Shown: positions 12,101 to 25,100 of the stretch, one piece after another
Layout: every line of letters starts with the position of its first letter
How positions within the stretch are numbered: the stretch's first letter is position 1
NCBI RefSeq assembly: GCF_000004075.3
Contig: NC_026655.2
Coordinates: 24,537,489-24,601,488, forward strand
DNA length: 64,000 nt
From: Cucumis sativus
Taxonomy: Eukaryota > Streptophyta > Magnoliopsida > Cucurbitales > Cucurbitaceae
Direction of reading: 5' to 3'
Notes under the pieces: generated by a model
The model's database searches: none
Told to the model about the DNA's origin: nothing
Seen by the model: the letters and a program-made list of their open reading frames with translations, nothing else
Program-made: the position numbers and the translations under genes

Positions 12101-12835
12101 TCTGAAAACTATTCCCAAATTTAGTCAAAAATGAAAAAGTTGATGAATATGACTAATTAGTCATATATATGTTAGGTGTTAGTTGCAAGAAAGCCAAAAA
12201 GTATGAAGTTATGATTATTCCAAGCTTTGGTTTGAGGACATCAAAAAACTTCACTTTAATTTTTGTTTAGGTATTCAATTCATGAAAGTCATAAATATAT
12301 ATATGCTTTTTTGTTTAGGTATTCCTTTTGCTACAATTTTTTAACATAGGAAGACACTTTTATTTAAAGAGAGATCATTGGGGACCAAATGTGAAAATTA
12401 TTATTATTAGGTTAAGATTGTCAAATGTGAAAATTAGTATGACGATAGTTACAAATACGCTAGCAAACTATTAGAAATTGAACCCTCGTAAACTTATACA
12501 ATATATTGTTATAATTATTCCTACAATGTAAAATCGATCGAGGGTCCAATTTTAACGTTAGCACGAATATGAGAATCCAATTTATCTACGATATAAAGTT
12601 TGAATGTGTCATTACAACGGCTCACCCTACTTAGGAATATTATTTTAGTATGTGTAATATGAAGATGAAGATGGAGGTAAAAGTGTTATTATTTTAGTAC
12701 AAAGTGTGAAGAAGAAGAGAGCAATAGAATGGGAAAATGGGAAGAAGGGTAAAGAAGATGCATGGTATCTGAAACCCTAACTTCCATGGCAAGGCAAATA
12801 GCCCACATGATTTGAAAAGATCAGAGAATTAATTA

Positions 12836-12846
12836 AATATATATTC
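12836..12846 (+). promoter_or_regulatory. TATA-like box of the GPI-anchored protein gene
   Basis: The aatatatattc stretch lies about 85 bp before the ATG. The surrounding ~190 bp is duplicated with the downstream fragment, so this belongs to a copied promoter. Confidence 0.4.
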
Positions 12847-12926
12847 CAAAAGTGGAAAATATTATTTATTGCTTTTGGGTCTTTGGGAGAGTTCAATTTG
12901 TTTTTCATTGTTACTCACAAATTTTG

Positions 12927-14153
12927 ATGGCCAATTCTCTCTTTAGATTGTTCACTTTATTCTTCTTTGTTCTCATTTCCATCTTCCTCCTTCATCCCAA
13001 TGTTGTTCTCTGTGATGGTACTGATCTCTCTCTCTCTCTCTCATGAAAATTTCAAAAGGAAAAAAAATCTTGATTTTCTTTTTTCATTCTTCACTCAAAC
13101 ATGAGTTTATGTTTGTTTTAATTTCCATAATTTTCATCATTCTTTTCTTTTAAAATGCTTGTCCATCCATCTCGATTTTCTTTTGTTTAAGAGTATGGAT
13201 GATCGACTTTCTTTTGTTTAAGAGTATGGATTGGAAGTGGTTATAAAATTGTTGAAATAACTCTAAAACATGATTTTAATAAATCTAAACCAATTCTTAT
13301 TATATGAAACCACGTTTCCTAAAATTTAGAATGAATGTATAATTTTGTTTAGTTCATGTTATAAGTATATTTTCAGTTTTGAAGTATGAAGTATGAACAA
13401 AAAGTTAAAACTAAAATTCCAAAACCAAAAAACAAGTTTTGAATAACATTTTTTGTTACTAATTTTCAAAAAAAAATTTGTAGAGTTTTTGAAACCATTT
13501 GGTAAACAAATTAAGAACTTTCGAGAGATAAAACTGAAAAACAAAAAACAAAATAGGGTCATTAAATTTACCTCAACATAAACCAACGAGAACCTAACCA
13601 TATCGGCCCCGACATGGCCACTTTTTGATTTTTTGCAGTGAAAGATGATAACATTCTAAATGCCATTAACGAATATAGGGAATCAAAGAATCTATCAAGG
13701 CTTTCTTATAACAGAAATGCAGCATGTTTGGCTGGTAAACTCGTTTATAAGCTAAGAGATGAGCCTTGTTCAAGTGCTGAAAATTTCAACAAAGAAATTA
13801 GCTCAGAAACTAAGCTTGCAGATTTCCCTAAGCTCTTACGAAAATGTCACATAGCCTACAACTCCTCCGTTGACGGCATCATTCTCCCCTCTTGCGTCCG
13901 TGGACTCGATGCTATATCTGTCACCAGTAACTACACCCGTTCCCACGACGGCGAGTATATCAACGATCAGAACTATACTGGTGCTGGGGTTGGGACGATT
14001 GACGATGCTTGGGTTGTTCTCATTCTTAGCACCAACACCTCAACTGGGAACTATGACAACAGTGGATCATCGTCTTTGGTTGTTGCTGGAGGTGGTCATA
14101 TTGGTGTGATGGTTGCATTGTTAGGGATGTTTGTTTCATCTTTGTTATTTTGA
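12927..14153 (+). CDS. GPI-anchored protein, At5g19250/At3g06035-like
   Basis: A two-exon gene (12927-13017, 13639-14153) giving 201 aa. Residues 1-29 form a signal peptide (FTLFFFVLISIFLL). The mature part begins DVKDDNILNAINEYRESKNL and carries several cysteines (CLAG, EPCSSAENF, RKCHIAY, PSCVRG) and NSS/NYT glycosylation sites. The C-terminus is a Ser/Gly stretch, then a hydrophobic tail (IGVMVALLGMFVSSLLF) that reaches the stop. This is a GPI attachment signal, probably cleaved in the NSGSSS segment. The family is plant-specific and poorly understood; members sit on the outer face of the plasma membrane. Intron phase closes as G|TG. A partial copy of promoter and exon 1 lies just downstream. 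Confidence 0.88.
13176..13231 (+). repeat. Short tandem duplication in intron
   Basis: The phrase cttttgtttaagagtatgga occurs twice within about 55 bases in the intron of the GPI-anchored protein gene. Confidence 0.7.
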
Positions 14154-14454
14154 TTTTCTTTTCTTGGGTTGAGTCTTGATCTCAAGCTTGTAAAAGGTCT
14201 TTGGTTTTGGGTTTTATGCATTGTATTTGTCATGAACTGTTGATATATTTGTTGTCTTTTTACTGATTCTCCTGAGTTAATCAGTACAGTTTATATATAT
14301 AATCAAAATTTGGGCAATTTACTCCTTAGCAACTGTTATTGTTAATTCGATTACACTTAGTGTTCATTCTTTTCTCACTATTCACATAAAATACTTTAAA
14401 AAGTAGTAAAACATTTCACTGTTCACTATCTTTTGTTATGATTGAACAAAAATA

Positions 14455-14900
14455 TTGGGAGATTGGGAAGAAGAGTAAAGATGAATGGTATCTTAAACCC
14501 AAGTACTTTCATGGCAAGGCAAAACTCCATGAAATAATTATAAAAGAGAGATTACATATCCCAAAAATATTTTATTTTTTGCTGTCTTTCTATTGCTTTG
14601 GCTTGGGAGTTTAATTTGTTCATTTTGACCCACAAATTTGATGGCTTCTCTCCTTAGATTATTGTTCACTTTATTCTTCTTTGTTGTCATCTCCATCTTC
14701 CTTCTTTCCTCCTCCAACATCCCAATGTTGTTCTTTGTGATAATGCTATTCATTTCTCTCTCCTTCTCTCAATCTCTCTCTCATCAAAATTTTAAAGAAT
14801 AAAATCTTAATTTTCTTTATTCATTCTTCATCCAAACATGAATTTTTATGTTGTTTTCCATGATTTTCATCGTACAAAATTTCAAAGACTATTTTTCTTT
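14455..14900 (+). pseudogene. Partial tandem copy of the GPI-anchored protein gene
   Basis: About 450 bp align with the promoter, exon 1 and first part of the intron of the upstream gene: gggaagaagagtaaag, catggcaaggcaaa, then ATG at 14641 and a signal peptide beginning MASLLRLLFTLFFFVVISIF. The copy of the sequence around the exon 1 end has small length changes, and the corresponding GT donor context is altered. No exon 2 homologue is present before the next gene. It is a 5'-only tandem duplicate that could be transcribed but encodes at most a signal peptide. Confidence 0.78.
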
Positions 14901-15191
14901 TGATTTTCAAAATTTGAAAGCATTTAAAACACAACAAGATATATATAGATTTCACCATGAATACGAGTCTTAAAAGAAAAAAGAAGTTCTACAAAGCCTC
15001 TCTCAAGTTTATTCAAAATGCACATATGAAAACACTTGGATTTTAAATATACAAAATTAGAAGAAGAAAAAAAAAAAGATATCTAAAATACATATTATGA
15101 ACAAAAGCACACAAGCAATAACCTTGTTGTTCAAGAAGGGTATCATCAACACATCTTTTGGAATGATTCCACAGTACTCAATTCACACTAT
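14901..15191. other. Intergenic, no gene seen
   Basis: AT-rich spacer between the partial GPI-gene copy and the convergent dehydrogenase gene. Confidence 0.5.
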
Positions 15192-16545
15192 CTACCCATT
15201 CACAATAGTCCCACCTGCATATGAACACCCAAAGAAAAAGAAGCTATCATTTCTCTTACTTACTTTTATCTCTGGATATTAGAGAACTATCTTTATCTAT
15301 TTTTTTCGTTTCGGGTCGTATGTGTATAGAACTAATAACTTGCAGTGAAATCCATACAACAATAATCAATTTAGACTCTCATCCAAAAATTTTCTTAGAT
15401 AATGTTATCCTGCACTTTCTGGTTTTTATTGAATATATATTATGAGGTGGGGATGATGAAGCTAAGGTGTGTTATTGTAATAAAAGGTCGTCTAATTAAA
15501 AAGGTATTATGGATGAACTTCAAAGTTTTAAGATTTTAAGTAAGAAAAGTTGAGAAGATAAAAAAGAGTTCAAATTTTTTAAGTTTGTTAATTTGGGTAG
15601 AGAAACTAACCATTAGGGTGGAGGATTTGGCCAGTGAAGTAGGAAGAACAGTGGTTGCAGGCTAGGAACACGTACGATGGGGCGACCTCGATTGGCTGCC
15701 CTGCTCGCTTCATTGGAACTTCAGACCCAAAGCTTTCGATCTCTTCATTGTCAAATGAAGCGGGGATCAACGGTGTCCATATCGGACCTGGTGCAACTCC
15801 ATTCACTCTTATCCCTCTAGTTGCCAACTGAAGGGCAAGACCTCTAGTGAAGGCAACAATGGCGCCTTTTGTAGCCGAGTAATCTAGCAACTGAGGGCAA
15901 CCCTTGTAGGCAACCACCGACGTTGTGTTGATGATTGAGCTTCCTTCTTTCATGTGCTTCAACGCATGCCTGATATTGACATCATATCATAAAATAGTTG
16001 AGAGAATATAACATTATTACGTGCATATATATATAATTTTCTTACCTGACCATGAAGAACTGAGAAAATATATTAGTTCTGAAAACTCTCTCAATCCTCT
16101 GCTCATCAATCTCTTCCACAGAGTTGGTCTTATGTTGCTCCGCCGCAGCGTTAACCAAAATATCAATCCGGCCATAAGCCTTCACGACCTCATCGACCAC
16201 GCGCTTGCAGTCTTCGTCAAACCCCAAATCCGCACCGACTGCAATCGGTTGCTTGGCGTCAGGCGCCTGACACTCCCGAAGAATCTCAAGCATATCTTTA
16301 GCATCCTTATCCTCTTGCTTCTTAACATAGGTGAACGCAACGGTAGCGCCCTCGAGCGCAAAGCAATGGCACACGGCTCGACCGATCCCCGAGTCACCAC
16401 CAGTCACGAGCGCCACCTTGCCGAGAAGTTTGTTGGAGGGCTTGTATTGGGAGCTTGTAAATTGAGGAGAAGGGTCCATGACATGTTCTTTCCCTGGTTG
16501 GGTTTGTTGCTTTTGGGGTGGAAAAGTTTGGCCTTCGGTAGCCAT
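15192..16545 (-). CDS. Short-chain dehydrogenase, glucose/ribitol dehydrogenase group
   Basis: An NAD(P)-dependent SDR of 293 aa from three exons (16046-16545, 15611-15969, 15192-15214). The last exon codes only for the tail GTIVNG. The N-terminal extension with KQQTQPGKEHVMDPSP is typical of the glucose and ribitol dehydrogenase homologues (At1g54870 group). KVALVTGGDSGIGRA (about 43-57) is the cofactor-binding TGxxxGxG motif. ILVNAAAEQ replaces the usual NNAG with NAAA, which is normal in this group. IINTTSV gives the catalytic Ser and YSATK the catalytic Tyr and Lys. PGPIWTPLIP follows. Family members reduce aldehydes or oxidise sugars/polyols and are often seed- and stress-linked. The upstream ACGT cluster fits ABA control. 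Confidence 0.92.
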
Positions 16546-16682
16546 TGGAGAGAATAATGAAAAAGAAGAAGACTTTCCCTCTCTCTTTTTGCAGAGAAAT
16601 TAGAAGAAGATGAGAGATTAAATATGGAAGATGATGAAGAATAGGGAAGCTGTGTTGTATGAAAGGGAATTGGGAGAGATTA

Positions 16683-16764
16683 CCACGTGGAATCTGTTTC
16701 GTAGAAGGGAGTGTACAAAGTGTCCATGTCATCTCAGGTAATTGACACGTCGGATAACGTGGGG
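16683..16764 (-). promoter_or_regulatory. ABRE-like ACGT cluster upstream of the dehydrogenase
   Basis: A perfect palindrome ccacgtgg (16683-16690), cacgtc (16747-16752) and aacgtgggg (16756-16764) lie 140-220 bp before the ATG. Multiple spaced ACGT boxes are the known arrangement for ABA-responsive bZIP control. The assignment to this gene is inferred from position. Confidence 0.6.
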
Positions 16765-17323
16765 TGGAAATGAAGGTGATGTGGATAAAGGGTATAAAGG
16801 CACGTATGATCAAAAGAGACACACAAACTTTCAAGATATTGATAAAGATGATGGTATACTGCTGGTTTATTGTAGTAATTGAGACTTTAGCACATTCCTT
16901 TGAAAGGATTTATAAGTTGTGATTCATTGTTGATTAATGAACTCATTGTTTCCCATCTATAACAAAGTAAAACGAAATGAAACGTGAGGATTGAGAAAGA
17001 GTATGCTACAAAGGGAGTTGGCATGACCCAACGATAACGATGAAGGTGTGCTAAAGACAATCTTTGTTTGTTGCTATGTTTCTCGTTTGACGTGTCCTTT
17101 TTTAAGCTCTACATTACAAATACTTTCAAAACACTAAACTTATTAGTATATTACAGAACAACCTTATTGAACATAATTGAGAACGACTTCCCACTGAAAA
17201 CAACCGAAGACATGAAATGGAAGATCATTTTGGAAGAATATTCTTACATATGCTGAGAGACACCAAACCATAACAGAAAATATAACCAAATCTCAGCTAT
17301 GACTTTCTCACAACAGTTTTCAT

Positions 17324-20241
17324 TCAATCATGTTTAGAAGACCATATGGAAATCTCTGAATAACCATCTTCAGTTGCACAAGCTCGAAACATTCCAGTCG
17401 TAGTCAAAGGCATCGCAACTTCGCCAGAGGCAGATACGGCGATCAAACCGACATTGCCTTTAGGAACACTTTCAACAACAGAGGCAGCTGCTTCTTCTAG
17501 AGACAGGCCCTTGAACTCCATTAGAGCTGCCACATCCCTCGCCACGGTACTGCGTATGATGGATTCACCCTTTCCGGTTGCAGAAATTGCACAGAGATGG
17601 TTAGCATATGTGCCAGCTCCTATTAACGGAGTGTCACCAATCCTACCAACCATTTTGTTCACTAATCCACCAGTGGAAGTTGCAGAAGCTAAATTTCCAT
17701 GGTTATCAACAGCCACACATCCAACAGTTCCTATTTGGCTATCACCACTTGGATTCTCAGTTTCTTGTTCTGTGGCTTGTGGAAGTGGTTGCGTATAATC
17801 AATCTACAAGAGTTAAAAACAGAGAATCAACACTGATGAACAAAATATTAAGTATATAAACAAAACGTAAATGTAGTATTAATAACATTTAACTCATTCA
17901 AAAAGTGCAGAATTCCAATTTGTCTCACTTCTACACTTTTTTATCTTAAATTCCTTATAAATAACACTCTAAACACTTCTATAAAATTAAAATGTGAAAA
18001 TGCCTAGAAGTTGGCACAATTGATCTAGCTTAACAATATAACATACGTGTAAGTTTAGAGAGGCTTAGAAAGAGAGCAGTTAATTCATGTATTGGGATAA
18101 AAGATAAGCAGAAAACCTGCACTCGGTTTGCCTCTTTAGCTTGTTGTAGCCTTTCAATGTTCTGTGGTGTGATAAAGTAGCTTGAATCAATGGTCTCCAC
18201 TCCCTTGACATTTTTCAGAAAAATTGATCCAAATAAAACAGTCATGAACCACAATGAATCTATCTATAATTGTGCAATAATATATAATGTATAAAAAGAG
18301 AATTAATTCTACAGTAACATAGAAAGAGGGATAGAAATTCCCAACCTGTTCCCTTGCAAAAGCTTCAGCTCCATCAAATGCTAGATATATATGAGGAGTT
18401 TTCTCCATAACAAGTCTAGCTAAAGATATGGGATTAACGACAGTGGTGAGACCCGAAACAGCTCCACATCGCTTCGTACTGTCCATGATGCTAGCTTCCA
18501 TTTCTACGGTTGCCTTGGTTGTTAAGACAGACCCCCTACCTGCATTGAAATGTGGACAATTTTCGAGTTCTCGTACCTGTACAAGAACAAATTCAACACG
18601 GAACCATCTTACATCAAGTCAAAATAAATTATACAAGATAAAATATATATAGACTTATGAAACTCACCTAAGTCTGTCGTTATCTTTTACTAAGAATATA
18701 TATTACAAGAACTTATACAATTCAAATTTTCGTCCAAAAATTTCAGAAATGGCTGATTAAACCATAGGGCAAACACCCCTTCAGTAGTTTCTCTAATTTC
18801 CCGTCAATAATCCATTTCCACACTAATAAGTCATTAATTAATGAGCTGAAAAAACATTCTTGTTGACATTTAAAAAGCAAATGTTTGGTTATAACCTATA
18901 AAGGACCAACACCCCTAAAATGGCCGAGCGTCAGTGATGTGTCCGACACGTCACCTGGTGTCTCTATTATTTTATTATTACTATTTTGCTTTCTAACACG
19001 ATAGGACACACCATCTGCAAAAAACAAAGGAGAAAAGGAATTTAAAAAAATGAAACAATGCCTACTATTGGCAATGACAACCCATTTAAAAGGCACTTAA
19101 AGCCCATTGAAATGGAACTATGGACACTTTTTGCACAGTAAAACACTTCACCCTAAGACTCAAGTCACTTAATTCATATTCTGGATTTTTCAGGAAAAAA
19201 ATAAAAAAAACACTGCTGCCCGATTCTTCTTTCTAACTTTATCAACAACGAGTACTTCAACTTCAAGATTCACGTCTGCTGGCAACTTCTCTTACTATAT
19301 TTCTTTCTTTTCTCATTTCTGTTATTTGTCCTTCCACTTTTATCTTCCTAATTTTTTCTTTCGTTAAATGTATAAGTGCCTATTTCACAAAATGTCAAGT
19401 CTGCACACATATTTATTTTTGTTCTAAAAAAAAGCATGTTCCCACTTGCAGTGTTCTACTTTTTTAAAAAAAATTGCATGTGGCTGTATGAGTGTCTGTT
19501 TGCATGTCAGCGTCTGTGCTTATTAGTGTGTGTTCGCATGTCAGTGTATGCTTCTTAGCCTAGGTTATAACATCAAAACTCAAATCCCCAAACGAAAGCA
19601 TACACAATTTCCCATTTGCAGAAAAGCAAGGACCCACATACACTGAGTTTCAGCAGGCAGAAAGAAAAGGAAACAAAAAAGAAAGAACATGGAAAAACTT
19701 CCAAAGTTCAAGAAAAGAAAGCTAAAAGACAAAAAACAGAAAAGTTTATTTAGTTCAAAGCCATTGTAATTTAATATTCCCATTGATCAAACCCTCAGAA
19801 ATGTAAAAAAATTAATCCGTGGATTAAAATCAGTAACAACCCATTATCCTCCATGAAAAATTGTATTTGGTCACTAATTACAAAACCCCATCACTCATCA
19901 AAATTTCTCCCATTAGAGACCAAATCACTACAAATTCAACACTCCATCTCGAACTAAATTAAGACAAACTTGAAAATTCCACACACTAAATCATTAGATT
20001 CTAAAGCTCATATTTAACGCAAGAGTCCACCAACAATAACAAAAAAAAAAAAAAAAAACAGAGAGTAAAAATTTCTCACCACAAGTTCAACAACATCCAA
20101 AGGAGGCTTCTGAGATTTGAGAGCTTGAACGCCGATTTGCAGGCAACGGCGGAGGGTTTCCTCTCGCGGTTGGCGGCGGTCGGATGGTAATGAGAGGGGA
20201 ATGTCGCCGGCTCCGCCGTGAAGAGCAATTGCCCATCCCAT
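17324..20241 (-). CDS. ASPGA1: Plant-type L-asparaginase / isoaspartyl peptidase
   Basis: An Ntn-hydrolase of 319 aa that releases aspartate and ammonia from asparagine and removes isoaspartyl residues. Four exons (20080-20241, 18346-18576, 18117-18203, 17324-17803), all multiples of three. It starts [12 protein letters not shown], the family hallmark. [10 protein letters not shown] and MEASIMD follow. The autocleavage site is SQIG/TVGC, making Thr186 the new N-terminal nucleophile of the beta subunit. [23 protein letters not shown] and GTTGMF-like (LTTTGMFRA) substrate-site segments are intact. The start and the sequence around [28 protein letters not shown] resemble the potassium-independent Arabidopsis enzyme ASPGA1 (At5g08100) more than ASPGB1, judged from memory. 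Intron 1 is about 1.5 kb. A TATA box lies 72-81 bp upstream of the ATG. Confidence 0.94.
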
Positions 20242-20312
20242 CCTTAGCTTAAAGGATTATTGGGATCATTCGCCGGCGATAGGCGAGACTTCTTATAGTG
20301 AAGGATTGTGAA

Positions 20313-20322
20313 ATTTTATATA
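20313..20322 (-). promoter_or_regulatory. TATA box of the asparaginase gene
   Basis: The minus strand reads TATATAAAAT, ending 72 bp before the start codon, which leaves a leader of about 45 bases. Confidence 0.6.
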
Positions 20323-21129
20323 GTGGAGTTGGTGCAACCTCTCCATTCTCTCTTTGGGTTGCCAAATTATATATAGTTTGTATTAATATTGAGTTATCTT
20401 TTGTTTCACCCGAAACAGATAAAATCGATCCAACTATCACTCGAACATGTAAGAATAAGATGCTCGAGAATAATATTATTTTTGAAGTTGTGGAGTGTGT
20501 TAGTAGAATTAAACTTTCGTTGACATCTAGATATTTCTACATTGTTCGTGAATTTGATATCGATGTAAAGAACATAGAATCGTTTACCATGAAATATTAT
20601 AAATTAAATCAAAAAAAGTTGCTGATGTAAATATATATATATAAAAAACCATTTTTACACAATTAAAAGAATATTTTACAAAATTTCACCATCTATGGAA
20701 CACAACTCTATCTATTTTGAATTTGGATGCTTACCATTCATGCAAATGTTAGTGATATTTCCTCTAGTCTAACATGACTTGAGTTTGATCGAGTTGGGTT
20801 AGGTACATTTGATAGTAGCCAAAGTTGATTGAAATAGGCTCCCTTATTGGTCGGGTGTACTTTAAGTTACTAGTATCTAAGAGTCCTTGTGTTCTAGGCA
20901 TCGTGTGGTGTGTATGGACTAGCCCCCTTTTGCTTAGTAGTATCCTAGTCTATTATGCTATTGTCACTACGAGTAGGTCGTTAGCATTGTCATTCAAGAA
21001 CCAAGACTCCCCTTTTGTATTTTAATAGTAGATTTGATTTATTTTAATCTTAGGGTAATCATATTTGATAACAATTTTAAGTATAATAATCAAGTGTACA
21101 ACAATATTTTTTTTTTTAAAAAAATACAA

Positions 21130-21250
21130 ATATAGCAAAATTCTATTAGCAATAGACTTCTATCGCAAACAATATTGATATATCAACATAATGATAGACT
21201 TCTATTATTGATAGGTATCAACAAATTTTACTATCATTAAAAAAAAATTG
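21130..21250. repeat. AT-rich dispersed repeat
   Basis: Words such as gatagacttctattattgatag and tcaacaaattttactat match the family seen at 21555, 25890 and 45465. Confidence 0.5.
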
Positions 21251-21554
21251 TTGTTGCTTACTATATATGTTAATAATACTTTAAATCTAATTGTTGTATT
21301 TGCAATTGTCCATTTATGTTATTTATATTAGTTGTATATCAATAGCATATTTGACGTGATTTACATTGCATGTATCATTTGAATATATAAAGAGTAGCAT
21401 ATTTGATATTCTTTTGGTATACCCAATATTATATTGATATTTTATTCAAAATTCATTCCAAGAATAATCTTAATATATCAATAGTCTATACTTGAATTTT
21501 TTTTTTAATGTTAATATACTAAAGATACAAACATTATAAGAGCATTCTTAAAAA

Positions 21555-21715
21555 TACCAAAATAAATTAAAATATTTACAAGTTATAGCAAAATTTTGAA
21601 TTATATTAATGATAGAAACTGATAAACTTCTATCACTGTCTGTCAATGCTACTGATAGAAGCATATCAACGTCTATCAATGTCTATTATTGATGGAATCT
21701 AAAAAGTTTGCTATC
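21555..21715. repeat. AT-rich dispersed repeat
   Basis: Starts aaaataccaaaataaatt, continues aaaatatttacaagttatag, then tatcactgtctgtcaatg and ctatcaatgtctattattgat. This is the clearest copy of the family in the window. Confidence 0.6.
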
Positions 21716-22157
21716 TTTTACGATTTTTCAACATTTTATATGCTCTTCATGACACGTTATTGTTCAAAGTCCCATTTTGAATGAGTATTAATACATTTTA
21801 GTTATTAGATAAATATGACAATTGGCAATCCAAGGTATGACCTCTGAAGTCTCGATCTTTCTAACATGGGATTCTCAAGAAGACTCCTTCATGATGGTGC
21901 GATTCATTAGTATGAGATGCTCGAAATTCGGATACCAAAACGAGATATTGTTCTAAAGATTCATTATCAACAGCTAAACAAAGAATACATGGGACGATGG
22001 AATACAAATATCTCATCATCCAATGAACTTAAATTTATTCATTGCTACAAAAAGAAAAACTTGTCAATATGTAGGATTCTCATTCTTCCAATCTGGATAA
22101 ATAGAATAGCAATTTTGAATTATCAATGGAGATTCCTTTAGCTTCCTTTTGTCTTTC

Positions 22158-25100
22158 TTAGAAGCTTGCCTTAACTTCTTCTTCTAATGTGTTGTAAAGA
22201 CTATGAACAACATTGAGCAAAAACCCATCTGAACCATGATTTGCTACCAAAGATATTGATACAGGAAGACCATTGTACAACCCTAGAGGTATGCTAACCT
22301 GAAGATAATTGCTTAGTCAGAGAAAACAAAAACCATCAAAATGGTTGATTTTAACTTTTAAGAGAGAGAGAACCTGGCAGAATCCAGAGACCCCAGCAAT
22401 GGAGAGCAAGCTGAAAGCCTTTGCACGAAAGTCCTGCAGCTCTGAGACGTCTGTGTTTAGTTTAGGAGGGGGACCGGGGACTGTAGGAATTGCAAGGACC
22501 CCAAAATCCTGAAATGAAATCATCCAAAATAGCACCTCAAGATTATTTGTTTATAAGTATGATTCACAAACTGCTTTTTTCAGAGTAAATCGCCTCTCCT
22601 AAGATAGAAACAACAGAAGACTATTCAACAACAAACAAAGTCTGATTTGTCACTTAATTCTAAAACGAATTTCATTGCAGAATTTCATATGATTGTGATT
22701 TGATACTTTGTAGTCATCCAAAAATTTGTACATATATATTCTTTTCCAAACAAAAGAGCGAAGATTCAAACCTATGACTCGTAAGAAAAGGAACTGACTA
22801 CTTGAGTGGTTATATTGTAACATCAAAGAATTTACATGAATTTTAGTTTGTTGAGGAGCTCTCCCTCAAAACTAATTTTCCAAATTCTGCCTATCCTAGT
22901 TCCCACTATTTATACCCGTCAACTAAAATTAACTTCAGCCACAATTGACATTCCTAAATAAAAGCAATCCATTTCACACGCAAATCACTCTTTTGGTCAG
23001 AAAAATGCATAGTTTGCAATTTATATTTGTGAGTGTCCAAACCAACTTACGTACACCTCAACTAATCTCAATTGACAACTCGCCTAAGCCTACAACATTT
23101 GAGTGTCAAAAATATTTATGATATTAAAATCCTAAATAGTGGTAACCCTATTTACCACTAATCCTATTTACAACTAGGCCAACCCATGATGGTTAAGTTG
23201 CAAACTATTTTACTTTAAAGTTTTAGTACATGAAGCATGTGAGAAAGATAGAGAGAGTACTTCAAGAAGTGCAGCAAGAGCTTTCCGTAATTCAATTCTA
23301 ATGGAATGACACAGATCAATGTTCTCATCTGTTGCCCTCATGGCTTCTGATACTCGTTCTGATATTCCTGGGCCCAAGTGAGGATTGTATGTTCTAACCC
23401 ATTCTTCGTGATTGATTTTGAATTCATACCTACAAAGGGGAAGTAAAAAGAGAGGAGGACGAAGATCAATTGTTCATTCAAGACAAAAATACATCATCAT
23501 CAGTCCAGCTCAACAGAATTCGAATTATGATTCATGGTGAGGTCAGAACCTTTGAAGCAATTGCAGCGATCTTGCAAGGGCTGCCAAGGACGGTATGCTA
23601 TGCTCATTGCCTGCATTTCCTTCAATCATAAAATGCTTCAAACTTGGAACTTTTTCTTCAACATAATTTCCAAGGCTTACTTCTTTTATAGGATGGCCTG
23701 CAGTTGAAGGCTCATATAAGAAAGTATCCAACTTGGTTGAAAAATCATATCAGGAAGAACAAAAGAACTCAAATACTATGTTTATCATTTTTCTTCCCTA
23801 TTACTAACAACACCGTTGCAAAGCTTTGGCTATGAGTCGATCTTTTGTTGAATGTGACAAAAAGGCTATAGTCTAAGAAATGGCAGACATCTCAAAGTAT
23901 GAAGCTAGATCCTCTAATAAATTCTCCCTGGAGCAAATGAAACGCTTAAAATGAATGTCAACCAAAGCATAACTCAAATGGTTAAAGCATATATCATCGA
24001 CCAAAAGGTCAAAGATTCAAATTTCTACCCCCACATGTCGTTAAACTCAACAAGAAACTTAAATGTAAAAGAATCAAATTCCAGTTCATGTATGAACCAT
24101 TATAGAATATACATTCATCAAGACACAACCTGTGAAGATAACTGGTATTAAATGTCGACTCACCACCAAATAACTTCTTTACTGAATTAACAAAAGCTTG
24201 TGTCAATCGTTCACTAGGAATGCTTGAGAGCTTGAAACAATCTTCTGCTATAAGCACCTGTCTAGGCTTTTGATGTTCAACCTCTGGCTGTTGCAGCAGC
24301 AGCCAACCTACTTTTTTTAATACAACAGGATCCCTGGCAAACCATCCTAAAATGCAAAGATGGTGTCAGAGGATATGCTTCTTTAATATCGCAGGATAGA
24401 TGGCGTTACATCATGAATGCAAAATTGATGATAGAACCTTGAAGGAAGAGAAGAGATAACATGTTCAGAAAGACGGCATTTTGTTGAGATATGGGGTCTA
24501 TTCTATTTATAAGAAATCAATGCCTTTACTACCAATCAATACTGTATTGCTCATATCAGCAAAATCACGAGTCCAAAGTTGTCCCAACAGTTCTGTGATT
24601 ATAAAAGATGTAGACGAAGTGACAACGACACACTATTCATTACCTACTGTATCCATGCTCTGTGCCATGGGTACTACTCCAGAGGTAGAGACGGCACCAT
24701 GTGAAGGCCGAAATCCAAGTATTCCACAGTAGGATGCAGGTACTCTTACACTACCTCCAGTATCAGTTCCTACAAAACTAAATATGATCTTTTACAACAT
24801 TTTTCAGGCGGAAGTCACTAGACCACAAATTATTCAAGGTCAAAGAACTAAGAACGTGCCTAAGGAGAAATCCACAAGATTTGCACCAACAGCAACAGCA
24901 GAGCCACTGGAAGATCCTCCAGGTACCCGATCTGATGCACATGGGTTTTGGGGTGTGCCATAATGAAAGTTTTCCCCATTTATACTGCGAAAAGAAGATT
25001 ATCAAACTAGTGATCCCACTATTGAAAAGATTCAAAGGCCGAAATTGTCAGGAAAAATCATTTGGTGAAAGTTCTTCAACTAGAATTTAGAAACCTGACA

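Larger units (their letters stand above)
20323..22157. other. Intergenic, repeats only
   Basis: No supported gene. It holds two worn copies of the AT-rich dispersed repeat and, at about 20760-21030, a less AT-rich stretch of unknown origin with no coding sense in any frame. Confidence 0.5.

Noticed and set aside
20298-20630. 110-codon plus-strand frame just upstream of the asparaginase gene
   Set aside because: It overlaps that gene's promoter, has AT-driven composition and shows no family motif.
23950-24065. tRNA-like stretch (actcaaatggttaaagc, then agattcaaat) in AMI1 copy 1 intron 5
   Set aside because: Resembles a worn SINE head, but no target duplication or second copy could be shown. 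Not a tRNA gene, as no cloverleaf closes.
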